A DNA stretch of 13,623 bases from PLA2 sp036273915 (GCA_036273915.1 DASUGR010000091.1:1-13623); one strand, 5' to 3'; shown: positions 6,832 through 13,507, counted from the stretch's first letter. Numbers and translations are program-made. The notes: a model not told the origin generated them from the sequence alone.

Positions 6832-7341
6832 ATGGCCAGAAACGTCGAGATCAAGGCCCGGATCGAGAGCGTCGAGGCGCTGGCGCGACGAGCGCAGGCC
6901 CTCGCCGACCGGGGGCCCGAGGAGATCGTCCAGGACGACACGTTCTTCCGGTGCGAGGAGGGGAGGCTCAAGCTGCGCGCGTTCCCCTCCGGGGCCGGGG
7001 AGCTGATCTTCTACCGCCGCCCCGACGCGCGCGGACCGAAGGAGTCCTTCTACGTCATCGCGCCCGTGGCCGACGCGGGCGCGCTGCGCCGCGTCCTCTC
7101 GCTCGCGTACCAGGAGTCGGGCCGCGTGCGCAAGGTGCGACGGCTGTACCTCGTCGGGAGGGCACGCGTCCACCTCGATCGGGTCGAGGGGCTCGGCGAG
7201 TTCCTGGAGCTCGAGGTCGTGCTGTCCGAGGGGGAACCCGCGCGATCCGGGATCGAGGAGGCGACGGAGCTCATGGCGCGGCTCGGCGTCGAGCGCTCGC
7301 AATGCGTGGAGGGGGCGTATGTCGACCTGCTGCGCGGCTGA
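6832..7341 (+). CDS. CYTH domain protein (class IV adenylate cyclase / triphosphatase-like)
   Basis: 169 residues covering a single CYTH domain. The N-terminal motif reads RNVEIKARI (3-11), the bacterial CyaB-like variant of E-x-E-x-K in which the first Glu is Asn. The alternating basic and acidic strands of the triphosphate tunnel follow: GRLKLRAF (45-52), ELIFYRRP, VRKVRRLYLVGRARVHLD, and EFLELEVVL near 123-131. Family members bind triphosphate substrates with Mg or Mn: they act as class IV adenylate cyclases, thiamine triphosphatases or inorganic triphosphatases, and sequence alone does not decide which. It starts 1 nt after the lipoprotein stop with no ribosome binding site of its own, so coupling is likely, and it stops 9 nt before rarA. 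Confidence 0.87.
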   Translation: MARNVEIKARIESVEALARRAQALADRGPEEIVQDDTFFRCEEGRLKLRAFPSGAGELIFYRRPDARGPKESFYVIAPVADAGALRRVLSLAYQESGRVRKVRRLYLVGRARVHLDRVEGLGEFLELEVVLSEGEPARSGIEEATELMARLGVERSQCVEGAYVDLLRG

Positions 7342-7350
7342 GGGGCAGGC

Positions 7351-8628
7351 ATGACGTTCGTCCCGCTCGCCGAGCGCCTGCGCCCGAAGCGCCTCGACGA
7401 TGTCGTCGGGCAGGACGCGGTCATCGGCGAGGGCTCGCCGCTCCGCGCCGCGCTCGGGGCGAAGCGGCTGCCGTCGTTCCTGCTGTGGGGGCCGCCCGGC
7501 TCGGGCAAGACCACGATCGCGCGGCTCGTCGCCGAGGAGGTCGGCGCCGCGTTCGAGCCGCTCTCCGCGGTGACCGCGGGCGTGAAGGACGTGCGCGAGG
7601 TGATTCGCCGCGCCGCCGAGCGCGAGACGCCGACGATCCTCTTCGTCGACGAGGTGCACCGCTTCAACAAGGCGCAGCAGGACGCGTTCCTCCACGCGGT
7701 CGAGACGGGCGAGATCACGCTCATCGGCGCGACGACCGAGAACCCGTCGTTCGAGCTGAATTCGCCGCTGCTGTCGCGCCTGAAGATCTTCGTGCTCCAG
7801 CCGCTCGACCGCGCCGCCCTCGAGACGATCCTCGACCGCGGGCTCAAGGAGCTCGGGACGACGTGCGACGACGAGGCGCGCGGGATGCTGCTCCGGATCG
7901 CCGACGGCGACGCGCGCGCTCTCTTGACGACGCTCGACCTCGCGGCGCAGATGGGCCCGATCACGGGCACGCGGCTGCGCGAGGGGTTCAAGGAGCGCTT
8001 CCTCCGCTACGACGCGACGGGCGAGGAGCACTACAACCTGATCAGCGCGTTGCACAAGTCGGTGCGCGCGTCCGACCCCGACGCGGCGCTCTACTGGCTC
8101 GCGCGCATGCTCGAGGGGGGCGAGGACCCGCTCTACGTTGCGGGGCGCCTCGTGCGCGCGGCGTCGGAGGACATCGGCAACGCCGACCCGCAGGCGCTCG
8201 CGCTCGCGGTGGCGGCGAAGGAGGCGGTGGAGTTCATCGGCATGCCGGAGGCGGCGGTCGCGCTCGCGCAGATCGCGGTCTACCTCGCGACGGCGCCGAA
8301 GTCGAACAGCGCCTACCTCGCGTACGGCGAGGCCGCGAAGGACGCGAAGGAGAAGGGCACCCTCCCCGTGCCCCTCCCGATCCGCAACGCGCCGACGAGG
8401 TTGATGAAGGACCTCGGGTACGGCAAGGGTTACGTGTACGACCACGACACGGACGCTGGCGTCAGCGGCCAGCAGTGTCTTCCGGACGAGCTGAAGGACA
8501 AGCGCTATTACGAACCGGGGCGTTTCGGCTTCGAGCGCGAGATCGCGAAGCGGATCGCGTACTGGCGGAAGATGAAGGGTGGGGGCGCGGGGGAGGGGCT
8601 TGATGCGGGGGCGCCTCCGCCGGCATGA
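7351..8628 (+). CDS. rarA: RarA/MgsA replication-associated recombination AAA+ ATPase
   Basis: A 425-residue RarA (MgsA, the WRNIP1/Mgs1 family), a cytoplasmic AAA+ clamp-loader-like ATPase that acts at stalled replication forks. Seen: RPKRLDDVVGQ (11-21), Walker A GPPGSGKT (47-54), Walker B ILFVDE (96-101), the HRFNKAQQDAFLHAVE segment, sensor GATTENPSFELN (126-137) with the arginine finger in SPLLSR (Arg143). The tetramerisation region follows with YNLISALHKSVRASDPDAAL, and the C-terminal hallmark is GYVYDHD, then QQCLPDEL and YYEPGRFGFE. The length is normal apart from a Gly/Ala-rich tail of about 16 residues encoded by G-runs at 8577-8598. The start has GAGGGGCAGG just upstream. It is the last gene of the operon and ends before an intrinsic terminator. 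Confidence 0.95.
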   Translation: MTFVPLAERLRPKRLDDVVGQDAVIGEGSPLRAALGAKRLPSFLLWGPPGSGKTTIARLVAEEVGAAFEPLSAVTAGVKDVREVIRRAAERETPTILFVDEVHRFNKAQQDAFLHAVETGEITLIGATTENPSFELNSPLLSRLKIFVLQPLDRAALETILDRGLKELGTTCDDEARGMLLRIADGDARALLTTLDLAAQMGPITGTRLREGFKERFLRYDATGEEHYNLISALHKSVRASDPDAALYWLARMLEGGEDPLYVAGRLVRAASEDIGNADPQALALAVAAKEAVEFIGMPEAAVALAQIAVYLATAPKSNSAYLAYGEAAKDAKEKGTLPVPLPIRNAPTRLMKDLGYGKGYVYDHDTDAGVSGQQCLPDELKDKRYYEPGRFGFEREIAKRIAYWRKMKGGGAGEGLDAGAPPPA

Positions 8629-8679
8629 TGGGGGGGCGAAGGCAGGCCCCGCGCGCTAGACCCGTGGGACCGGGCCGCG

Positions 8680-8710
8680 ACCCGCCCGCCCCGCGCGGGC
8701 GGGTTTTATT
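8680..8710 (+). terminator. Intrinsic terminator after rarA
   Basis: A perfect 10-bp stem ACCCGCCCGC (8680-8689) and GCGGGCGGGT (8695-8704) with a 5-nt loop, followed directly by TTTTATT, 52 nt after the rarA stop. This is a textbook rho-independent terminator for the 6357-8628 operon. The left side has no A-run, so it should not act on the opposing gene. Confidence 0.85.
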
Positions 8711-8713
8711 AGG

Positions 8714-8806
8714 CGTACGGAGCCAGGCACCCGTCACCTAGCATTTTTCGCCCATGCCAGGCGGAAAATCCGGAGTTGTTCGTTGACCGGAGCTTGGCAC
8801 CGTACG
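8714..8806. repeat. REP-like element: 93 bp bounded by 18-bp inverted repeats with an inner hairpin
   Basis: The left arm CGTACGGAGCCAGGCACC (8714-8731) matches the reverse complement of the right arm (8789-8806), CGTACGGTGCCAAGCTCC, at 15 of 18 positions. Nested inside, ATTTTTCGCC (8743-8752) pairs with GGCGGAAAAT (8760-8769) around a 7-nt loop, with one T/G wobble. It lies between the rarA terminator and the stop codon of the convergent membrane-protein gene, one base from that TAG. The arms carry a GGAGC-x-x-GGCACC core as seen in REP-type palindromes, but no transposase is in the window. Whether it is repeated in the genome cannot be seen here. Confidence 0.6.
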
Positions 8807-8807
8807 A

Positions 8808-9776
8808 CTAGGGTTTTCTTGAGGCGGCGGCGTGGAGGACGTGCGCGAGCGTTATCGCGCCGGCCTGGCGGCCGCCCCTCCAGATCGCCGTCGGATACTC
8901 CGTGATCCGCGCCGCCTCCAGCGCGCGCCCCGGCAAGATGCTCGGCTCCGCCGTCGGCAACGCGTCGCCGCGCGCCGCCGCCTCGAGCAGCGCCCTCGCG
9001 TCCTTCGGCAACGCCCGGCCCTTCAGGTAGACGTGCAGGATCACGTCCTTCGACGTCTCCGCGAGCGCGTCCTTAAGCACGTTCCGGGACTCCTCCTGCT
9101 CCGGATCGAGGAAGAGGAGCACCTCGACGGGGGCGTGCGCGTCCCCGAGCGCCGCCGCCCCCTCGCGCGGGATCTCCTGCTCGAAGTCCGGCAGCACGAC
9201 CGCCGGCGGCTGGAGCGCCCGCTCCTTCTCGTTCTTGTCGGACACGCGCGCGGCCCCCGCAGCCCCCCCGAGAAAGAGCGCGAAGAGCGCGGCCGCCGCG
9301 GCGAGCGCCCACGGCGCGGCGCCGCCGTCGCGCACGCGCACCGAGAGCTTCGCCCGAAGAACCACGAGCACGTTCTGCCCGACCGAGAGCAGCGCGATCG
9401 CCACGGAGGTCGGGCTCGCCTTCCCGCGGTCGAGGCTCTGGTCCAGGAGCACGTAGATCGCGAGCCCGGAGGCCGGGAACGACGCGAGCCGCGCGAGGCC
9501 CGCCCACGCGTCGCTCCGCGGCGGCTCGGCGCCGGACGCGAGGACCGCGAGTGCCGCCTCGAAGAGCAGCACTCCCGCAATCGTCACCAGCACCGGCAGG
9601 AGCGCCGCGCCGTCGCGGTGCAGCGAGTCGAAGGCGTCGAGGTGCCCGGTCCACCGGAGGGCGTCGATGTGCGCCGCGACGTCGAACGGCAGCGCGACGT
9701 ACCAGATCTGGAATGCCGCGAGCAGCAGGCCCGCGACCGCGGCGCCCGCGAAGAGCGCGTGGTCCTCTCGTGTCAT
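8808..9776 (-). CDS. Five-helix membrane protein with C-terminal thioredoxin-like domain, no cysteines
   Basis: 322 residues. About five hydrophobic segments (8-29, 58-80, 96-113, 122-140, 154-173) are followed by a periplasmic-type domain from about 205. That domain begins LGDAHAPVEVLLFLDPEQEE (210-229), laid out like the DsbA/thioredoxin opening (G-APV-V-F-D-CP-C), and later has ITEYPTAIW with the cis-proline-like Pro295. The same order, membrane helices then thioredoxin fold, is found in the adjacent VKOR-DsbA fusion. The protein has no cysteine at all, so it cannot do thiol chemistry. I infer a degenerate VKOR-Trx relative that may partner or regulate its neighbour. The relationship is by layout, not alignment. 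The ATG at 9776 overlaps the upstream stop (ATGA), indicating translational coupling. The frame upstream is a shadow. Confidence 0.82.
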   Translation of the reverse strand: MTREDHALFAGAAVAGLLLAAFQIWYVALPFDVAAHIDALRWTGHLDAFDSLHRDGAALLPVLVTIAGVLLFEAALAVLASGAEPPRSDAWAGLARLASFPASGLAIYVLLDQSLDRGKASPTSVAIALLSVGQNVLVVLRAKLSVRVRDGGAAPWALAAAAALFALFLGGAAGAARVSDKNEKERALQPPAVVLPDFEQEIPREGAAALGDAHAPVEVLLFLDPEQEESRNVLKDALAETSKDVILHVYLKGRALPKDARALLEAAARGDALPTAEPSILPGRALEAARITEYPTAIWRGGRQAGAITLAHVLHAAASRKP

Positions 9777-10876
9777 CGGGAGCAGAGCTTCGAGATGGTC
9801 TCCTCGAGGCGCGACGTGTCGACCCACTGGCCGTTCACGAACGCGACCGGGACCTGGCGGAGGCCGAGCTCGTTGCCCTCGGCGATGTCGCGGTCCCGGA
9901 TCGCCTGCACCGTCGCCGACCCGAGGTTCTCGGCCCACTTCGCCGCCGGCACGCCGAGCTCCTGCCCGATCCGCGCGAGGACGGCCTTGCTGAACCCGTC
10001 GTCCTGGTGCTCGAAGACGAGCGGCACCGCCTCCGCGCCCTTGCCGGCCTCCTGCGCCGCCTGCGCCGCGAGCGCCGCGCGGCACGCGGACACGTGGACG
10101 ACGGACGGGAGCTGCCGGTTGCACTCCTTGTCGAGCGGGTAGTGCTTGAGGCGGAAGTGGACGGAGGCCGGGTACTTCTTCACGAGCTCCGCGGCCTTCC
10201 GCGTGCACTCGCGGCAGGCGGGGCAGCCGAAGTCCACGAAGAGGACGACCGAGACGCGCGTGTCCGGGCTGCCGAGCACGAGCGTGTCGGAGACGTCGAG
10301 GCGAAGGCCCTTGGTCGACGGCTCGAAGATGCGCTGGAGGCGGGCACTCTCCTGTGCATACGCCTCGCCCGAGAGCGCGAGCGCGAGGAGCACGGCGGCG
10401 GTGGTTCCGCCGAGAAGGAAGGGGCGCCGGGGGAGGGAAACCGCGCGCGCCCGCCACGCCGGCGGCACCACGAGGATCGCGAGCCCGAGGAACCCCGCCT
10501 GCATTGCCGAGCAGTAGAGGCAGACCTTCCCGAGAAGGAACCACGAGACCGTGGCCGTGTAGAGCACCGCGCAGGCGCCGACCGCCGCGGCAATGCCCGC
10601 CATGACGAGGAAGCCGGTCGCGCGGCGCGAGGCGAGGAGCCAGCAGAAGAGCGTGGCGCCCCCCAGCCCCCCCCACGTCGCGAGCGAGACGCCGAGGAAC
10701 TTCGCGTACTTCGATGTCTGCACCGCGTCGCAGTCGAACACCGCCGACTCGGCGATGTGACAGCTCGAAGGCGAGCCGGTCGCCTCGAAGCGCGCGCTCT
10801 CGTACCGGAGGAAGAGCGCGACGAGCGTGGTCGCGAGCGCGACCGCGAGCGCGGCGCGGTACCGGGCGGGGCTCAT
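9773..10876 (-). CDS. VKOR-DsbA fusion: vitamin K epoxide reductase domain plus thioredoxin domain
   Basis: 367 residues. The N-terminal VKOR domain has a membrane helix (7-24), a periplasmic loop with Cys39 and Cys49 (SPSSCHIAESAVFDCDAVQ), SKYAKFLGVSLATWG, further helices, and the quinone-linked CLYC motif (Cys119, Cys122). After a last helix (about 152-170) comes a DsbA-like domain: VSVVLFVDFGCPACRECT with the CPAC pair Cys218/Cys221, Cys252 and Cys265, and the cis-proline loop QVPVAFVNG (341-349). Known role of such fusions: oxidise secreted proteins in the periplasm and pass electrons through the VKOR part to quinone, replacing DsbA plus DsbB. Every catalytic cysteine is present. The start is the ATG at 10876, 7 nt after a perfect TATAAT. 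The stop overlaps the start of the cysteine-free partner. Confidence 0.92.
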   Translation of the reverse strand: MSPARYRAALAVALATTLVALFLRYESARFEATGSPSSCHIAESAVFDCDAVQTSKYAKFLGVSLATWGGLGGATLFCWLLASRRATGFLVMAGIAAAVGACAVLYTATVSWFLLGKVCLYCSAMQAGFLGLAILVVPPAWRARAVSLPRRPFLLGGTTAAVLLALALSGEAYAQESARLQRIFEPSTKGLRLDVSDTLVLGSPDTRVSVVLFVDFGCPACRECTRKAAELVKKYPASVHFRLKHYPLDKECNRQLPSVVHVSACRAALAAQAAQEAGKGAEAVPLVFEHQDDGFSKAVLARIGQELGVPAAKWAENLGSATVQAIRDRDIAEGNELGLRQVPVAFVNGQWVDTSRLEETISKLCSR

Positions 10877-10883
10877 GGCCCTG

Positions 10884-10889
10884 ATTATA
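10884..10889 (-). promoter_or_regulatory. TATAAT -10 element, leaderless promoter of VKOR-DsbA operon
   Basis: A perfect TATAAT on the minus strand ends exactly 7 nt before the VKOR-DsbA ATG in very GC-rich sequence, with no ribosome binding site between. The transcript would begin at or next to the start codon. The region where a -35 would stand is a C/G tract, so none is recognisable. Confidence 0.55.
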
Positions 10890-10914
10890 GGGGGGCGCGG
10901 GGGGCCGGGGGCGG
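10890..10914 (+). other. G-run tract between back-to-back promoters
   Basis: On the plus strand, runs of six, six, five and two G (10890-10895, 10899-10904, 10907-10911, 10913-10914) fill the spacer between the two opposed -10 elements, in the place of both -35 regions. This could fold as a G-quadruplex if runs are shared. It may also be mere GC bias. Confidence 0.35.
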
Positions 10915-10920
10915 TAGCAT
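10915..10920 (+). promoter_or_regulatory. Candidate -10 element, leaderless start of VOC gene
   Basis: TAGCAT is followed by exactly 7 nt and the ATG at 10928. It matches the TAnnnT pattern and spacing seen before 6357 and, on the other strand, before 10876. No ribosome binding site is present. Confidence 0.4.
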
Positions 10921-10927
10921 CCCGTTC

Positions 10928-11344
10928 ATGGCGCTCCGCCCGTTCCATCTCGCCTTCCCGGTGCGCGACCTCGCGGAGGCGCGCGCCTTCTACGGCGGCC
11001 TCCTCGCCTGTCCCGAGGGCCGGAGCAGCGAGAGCTGGGTCGACTTCGACTTCTTCGGCCATCAGATCGTTGCCCACCTGAGCCCGGGCGGGGGCGCCGA
11101 GGCGACCAACGAGGTGGACGGCGAGGCGATCCCGGTGCGTCACTTCGGGGTCGTTCTCCCGTGGGAGGAGTTCCCGGCGATGGAGAAGCGGCTGCGCGAG
11201 CGCGGCATCGCCTTCCTCGTCGAGCCGCAGATCCGGTTCCGCGGCAAGCCCGGCGAGCAGGCGACGATGTTCCTGAAGGACCCGAGCGGGAACGCGCTCG
11301 AGTTCAAGGCCTTCAGGGACCCGCGCAAGCTCTTCGCTCGCTAG
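10928..11344 (+). CDS. VOC family protein (glyoxalase/dioxygenase-like)
   Basis: A 138-residue single-chain vicinal-oxygen-chelate protein. Two beta-alpha-beta-beta-beta modules are visible: RPFHLAFPVRDLAEARAFYG (4-23) with WVDFDFFGHQIVAH, then VRHFGVVLPWEEFPAMEKRL (70-89) with ATMFLKDPSGNALEFKAF (112-129). The likely metal ligands are His7, His72 and Glu125. The close match of this spacing to uncharacterised glyoxalase/dioxygenase-superfamily proteins supports the fold, but the substrate cannot be told from sequence. It stands alone: divergent from the VKOR operon across 51 bp and followed by 632 bp without a clear gene. The ATG is chosen because the homology starts there and a -10-like box sits 7 nt upstream. 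The frame further upstream is antisense to the VKOR operon. Confidence 0.9.
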   Translation: MALRPFHLAFPVRDLAEARAFYGGLLACPEGRSSESWVDFDFFGHQIVAHLSPGGGAEATNEVDGEAIPVRHFGVVLPWEEFPAMEKRLRERGIAFLVEPQIRFRGKPGEQATMFLKDPSGNALEFKAFRDPRKLFAR

Positions 11345-11976
11345 GGCGCTCCCGCGTCCGCGGAGGGTGGGCTGCCGGCCATCCGGGGGCGACGGCCGTT
11401 CGTGACCCGGAGGCGAAGGGGGCTGGGGTCTGGTGCAGGGAGATGCGCCGCGGACTCTTTTCGGGTCGCGGTCACGGCAGGCGAGCTACATCCTGATGCC
11501 CGGGCAACCTTGCCCATGACCCAGGAGGCACTCCCATGGAGCCTGGGAGGGGCTTCCATGGACCGGCGGAGGGAGCTCCGAAGGTGCCCGCGGGCCATGC
11601 GTGTTCCAGTGCAATACGGTTGCAATGCGCTGCTTGCCGTCGGTCGCCGGGATCGCGCCATCGTTTGCAGTGCGGGCAGGCTGCAACGTGAATCTCGCAG
11701 CCCTGGATCCCCGTTCCCTCGCCCGAGTCATTCACGAGGATCGAGACCGACGGGCAGGTGGAATCGCGCGGACCGACGCCGCTCGGCGAGGGAGCCTACG
11801 GAACGAAGGTCGAGGCGGTGTTCTGGGCGAGGACAGGCGGTCGAGAGCGAGGAGCGACGACGAAGCCGGCTCCAAAGGAGCCCGCGAGGAGGAGCGACGC
11901 AGAGATCGGCCGGATGGACCGGCCAGAACCGCGAGACTCGTGAATGATCCAGGCTAGGTTCGCCAGGGAGGATCCC
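11345..11976. other. 632-bp region without a convincing gene; hairpins and short repeats
   Basis: No open frame here has convincing protein features on either strand. Hairpins: GGGCA (11502-11506) with TGCCC (11511-11515), and CCCAGG (11520-11525) with CCTGGG (11542-11547). A diverged direct repeat of about 19 bp, each copy containing CCATGGA, lies at 11524-11543 and 11546-11564. On the minus strand, 11798-11978 reads as a possible signal peptide (ISASLLLAGSFGAGFVVAP, then VLAQN) that ends at an in-frame TAG (11796-11798). The same frame then stays open to 11472. This may be a decayed exported protein or chance. Confidence 0.4.
11965..11971 (+). promoter_or_regulatory. Ribosome binding site deciding the EAL gene start
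   Basis: AGGGAGG lies 5 nt before the ATG at 11977 and favours it over the in-frame ATG at 11944, which has no such site. The receiver-like strand RRLLLLG then begins right after the chosen Met. It contrasts with the leaderless-looking starts elsewhere in the window. Confidence 0.7.
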
Positions 11977-13134
11977 ATGGACGCGAGGCGACTCCTCTTG
12001 TTGGGGACCGATGAGGCGACCCGCCGGTCGATCCTGGATGCGGCCCGCACGTTGGGCTGCCTGTGCGAAGCCGTCGAGACCGGGGACGCCTTCCGACGAT
12101 CCTACGTCGCGGGCAACCCGTCCTTGATCGTCATCGACATGGACCCGGAGGACGACAGCGCCTCGGCCACGCTCCGCTATCTCGCCGAACAGGCGTGTCG
12201 CGTGCCCGTCCTGCTCGTCACGAGCTTCGACGCGACGGTGCTGGATTCCATCGCCCAGCTCGCGAGGCTTCGCGGCCTTCGGATCGTCGATGTCACGGGG
12301 AAGGGCGAGGCGCCAGCCCAGGTCCGACGCCTCGTGAAGTCGGCCTCCGCCAACGAGGGCCTGCGGCTGGGGATCCGACGGGCGCTTGCGCGGGGGGAGA
12401 TCTCGCCGTGCTACCAGCCGATCTTCGACCTGCGCACGTCCTCCATCGTCGGCGTGGAGGCCCTCATGCGCTGGGACCACGCGCTGCTCGGCCACCTGCC
12501 GCCTTCCAGTTTCGGGCGGGCTGCGGACGACACGGGCATGTTCGACGAGCTGGGCTGGCACGTGATCGGGCAGGCGCTCAAGGAGTTCTTCGCGCCGGCG
12601 CGCCGGGGCTGGCCGGTGTTCCTTGTCGTGAACGCCTCGCCACAGCAGATCACAGAGCGGGGATTCGCGGACCGACTGCTCCGGGCGATCCGCGCGGCGG
12701 GCGGCGCCCCGGAACGCGTCACCCTGGAGGTGACGGAGAGCAGCAGCATGGAGCACCCGACCCGCGCGCTCGCCCTCTTCGGAAGGCTGCACTCCGCCGG
12801 CGTGCGGCTCGCGCTGGACAACTTCGGCAAGGGCTACCTGTTCCTCCCGCTGCTCCAGCGGATGCCCATCGACTTCCTGAAGATCGACCAGGAGTTCGTG
12901 CGGCGGGCCCCCGACTCGCGCGACGCGCGCGCCATCCTGGCCACGCTCGTCGGCCTCGGGAGGAACATGGGGCTGACCGTCGCCGCCGAGGGCATCGACT
13001 CGCAGGCGTGCCTCGACATCGTGGGAAGGCTCGGCGTGACCCTCGGGCAGGGATCGCACCTTGACAAGCAGGTGCCGTGGGAGAGGCTTGCGCTTCCGGG
13101 AGAGTGGCCCACGGAGGAGGGCTGGTCCAGCTGA
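11977..13134 (+). CDS. Receiver-like / EAL domain protein, altered c-di-GMP phosphodiesterase site
   Basis: 385 residues. Residues 5-122 resemble a response-regulator receiver: LLLLGTDE, LIVIDMDPEDD (50-60, Asp54 or Asp56 in the phospho-acceptor place) and VPVLLVTSFD (77-86). The usual acidic pair and lysine are not clear, so phosphorylation is uncertain. The EAL domain follows: YQPIFDL (146-152), VEALMRW (160-166, Glu161), VNASPQQI (218-225, Asn219), LEVTESSS (250-257, Glu251), LKID (301-304, Lys302), AAEGID (336-341, Glu338) and GQG (357-359, Gln358). EAL enzymes hydrolyse c-di-GMP. Here loop 6, normally DDFGTGY, reads DNFGKGY (281-287), so a metal-ligand Asp is Asn282. It may be weak, inactive, or a c-di-GMP sensor. 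There is no membrane segment. It appears to stand alone. Confidence 0.9.
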   Translation: MDARRLLLLGTDEATRRSILDAARTLGCLCEAVETGDAFRRSYVAGNPSLIVIDMDPEDDSASATLRYLAEQACRVPVLLVTSFDATVLDSIAQLARLRGLRIVDVTGKGEAPAQVRRLVKSASANEGLRLGIRRALARGEISPCYQPIFDLRTSSIVGVEALMRWDHALLGHLPPSSFGRAADDTGMFDELGWHVIGQALKEFFAPARRGWPVFLVVNASPQQITERGFADRLLRAIRAAGGAPERVTLEVTESSSMEHPTRALALFGRLHSAGVRLALDNFGKGYLFLPLLQRMPIDFLKIDQEFVRRAPDSRDARAILATLVGLGRNMGLTVAAEGIDSQACLDIVGRLGVTLGQGSHLDKQVPWERLALPGEWPTEEGWSS

Positions 13135-13174
13135 GCCCGAGCGCCCCCGAACCCCCTGTCCCTTGCAGAACGAA

Positions 13175-13201
13175 GAACGGGCCCCACGGAGGGGCCCGTT
13201 C
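13175..13201 (-). terminator. Terminator of the truncated tRNA-Met (possibly also stops the EAL gene)
   Basis: A perfect 11-bp stem GAACGGGCCCC (13175-13185) and GGGGCCCGTTC (13191-13201) with a 5-nt loop. Read on the minus strand it lies 3 nt after the tRNA CCA end and is followed by the T-rich TTCGTTCT, as expected for a tRNA terminator. On the plus strand it stands 40 nt after the EAL stop but has almost no T-tract. Confidence 0.75.
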
Positions 13202-13204
13202 GAA

Positions 13205-13249
13205 TGGTGGCGGGGGCGGGATTCGAACCCGCGATCCCCAGGTTATGAG
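13205..13249 (-). other. 3' half of tRNA-Met(CAT): integration-site (att) footprint
   Basis: Read on the minus strand, the sequence starts with anticodon loop CTCATAA (anticodon CAT at 13247-13245). It continues with the 3' anticodon stem CCTGG, variable loop GGATC, a perfect T-arm GCGGG-TTCGAAT-CCCGC, acceptor CCCCGCC, discriminator A and CCA. The 5' half is absent: upstream bases cannot form the anticodon stem (CCAGG needed, ACGCG present), D-arm or the GGCGGGG acceptor strand. C at position 72 and the lack of the three G-C pairs argue for elongator Met (or Ile2), not initiator. The native terminator is still attached. A break exactly at the anticodon loop is where tyrosine integrases commonly cross over in tRNA genes. 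It is not a functional tRNA by itself. Confidence 0.75.
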
Positions 13250-13507
13250 CGCGTCCCGATCGCGAGAAACCTTGATTCCAAGCACACCCCGACCTGTGGT
13301 CGGACACCGGATTGTACGCGATTACCCGGGGTCCTGGGTAGTACTACCCGGAGCGTGGGACAACGCGATGGACAGCGCGACGGCGACCGATCAGCCGGTC
13401 TCATCGACGGGATGCGCGGAGTCTGGAACCACCTCATCCAGGATGGGACCGGGATCGAAGCGCTTCCTCTTGGAAAAAAAAAGTCCGAGAGTGAGTGTGG
13501 CTCGGTA
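13250..13507. other. Non-coding end of a putative integrated element
   Basis: No convincing gene in 258 bp next to the tRNA break. It holds a hairpin CCGACC/GGTCGG around TGT (13289-13303), a perfect 14-bp palindrome GGGTAGTACTACCC (13336-13349), two copies of TACCCGG (13323-13329 and 13345-13351), and a run of nine A (13474-13482), unusual in this GC-rich window. Such short inverted and direct repeats would suit integrase or excisionase arm sites, which is inference. Plus-strand frames through the tRNA fragment are spurious. Confidence 0.4.

Noticed and set aside
11758..11943. A 61-codon plus-strand frame ending directly before the EAL leader (TGA then ATG)
   Set aside because: Its composition is charged low complexity and it is antisense to the signal-peptide-like frame. 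There is no recognisable domain.
11345..11976. A c-di-GMP riboswitch in front of the EAL gene
   Set aside because: Hairpins are present but I could not find the conserved GEMM core or its tetraloop receptor, so the context alone is not enough.
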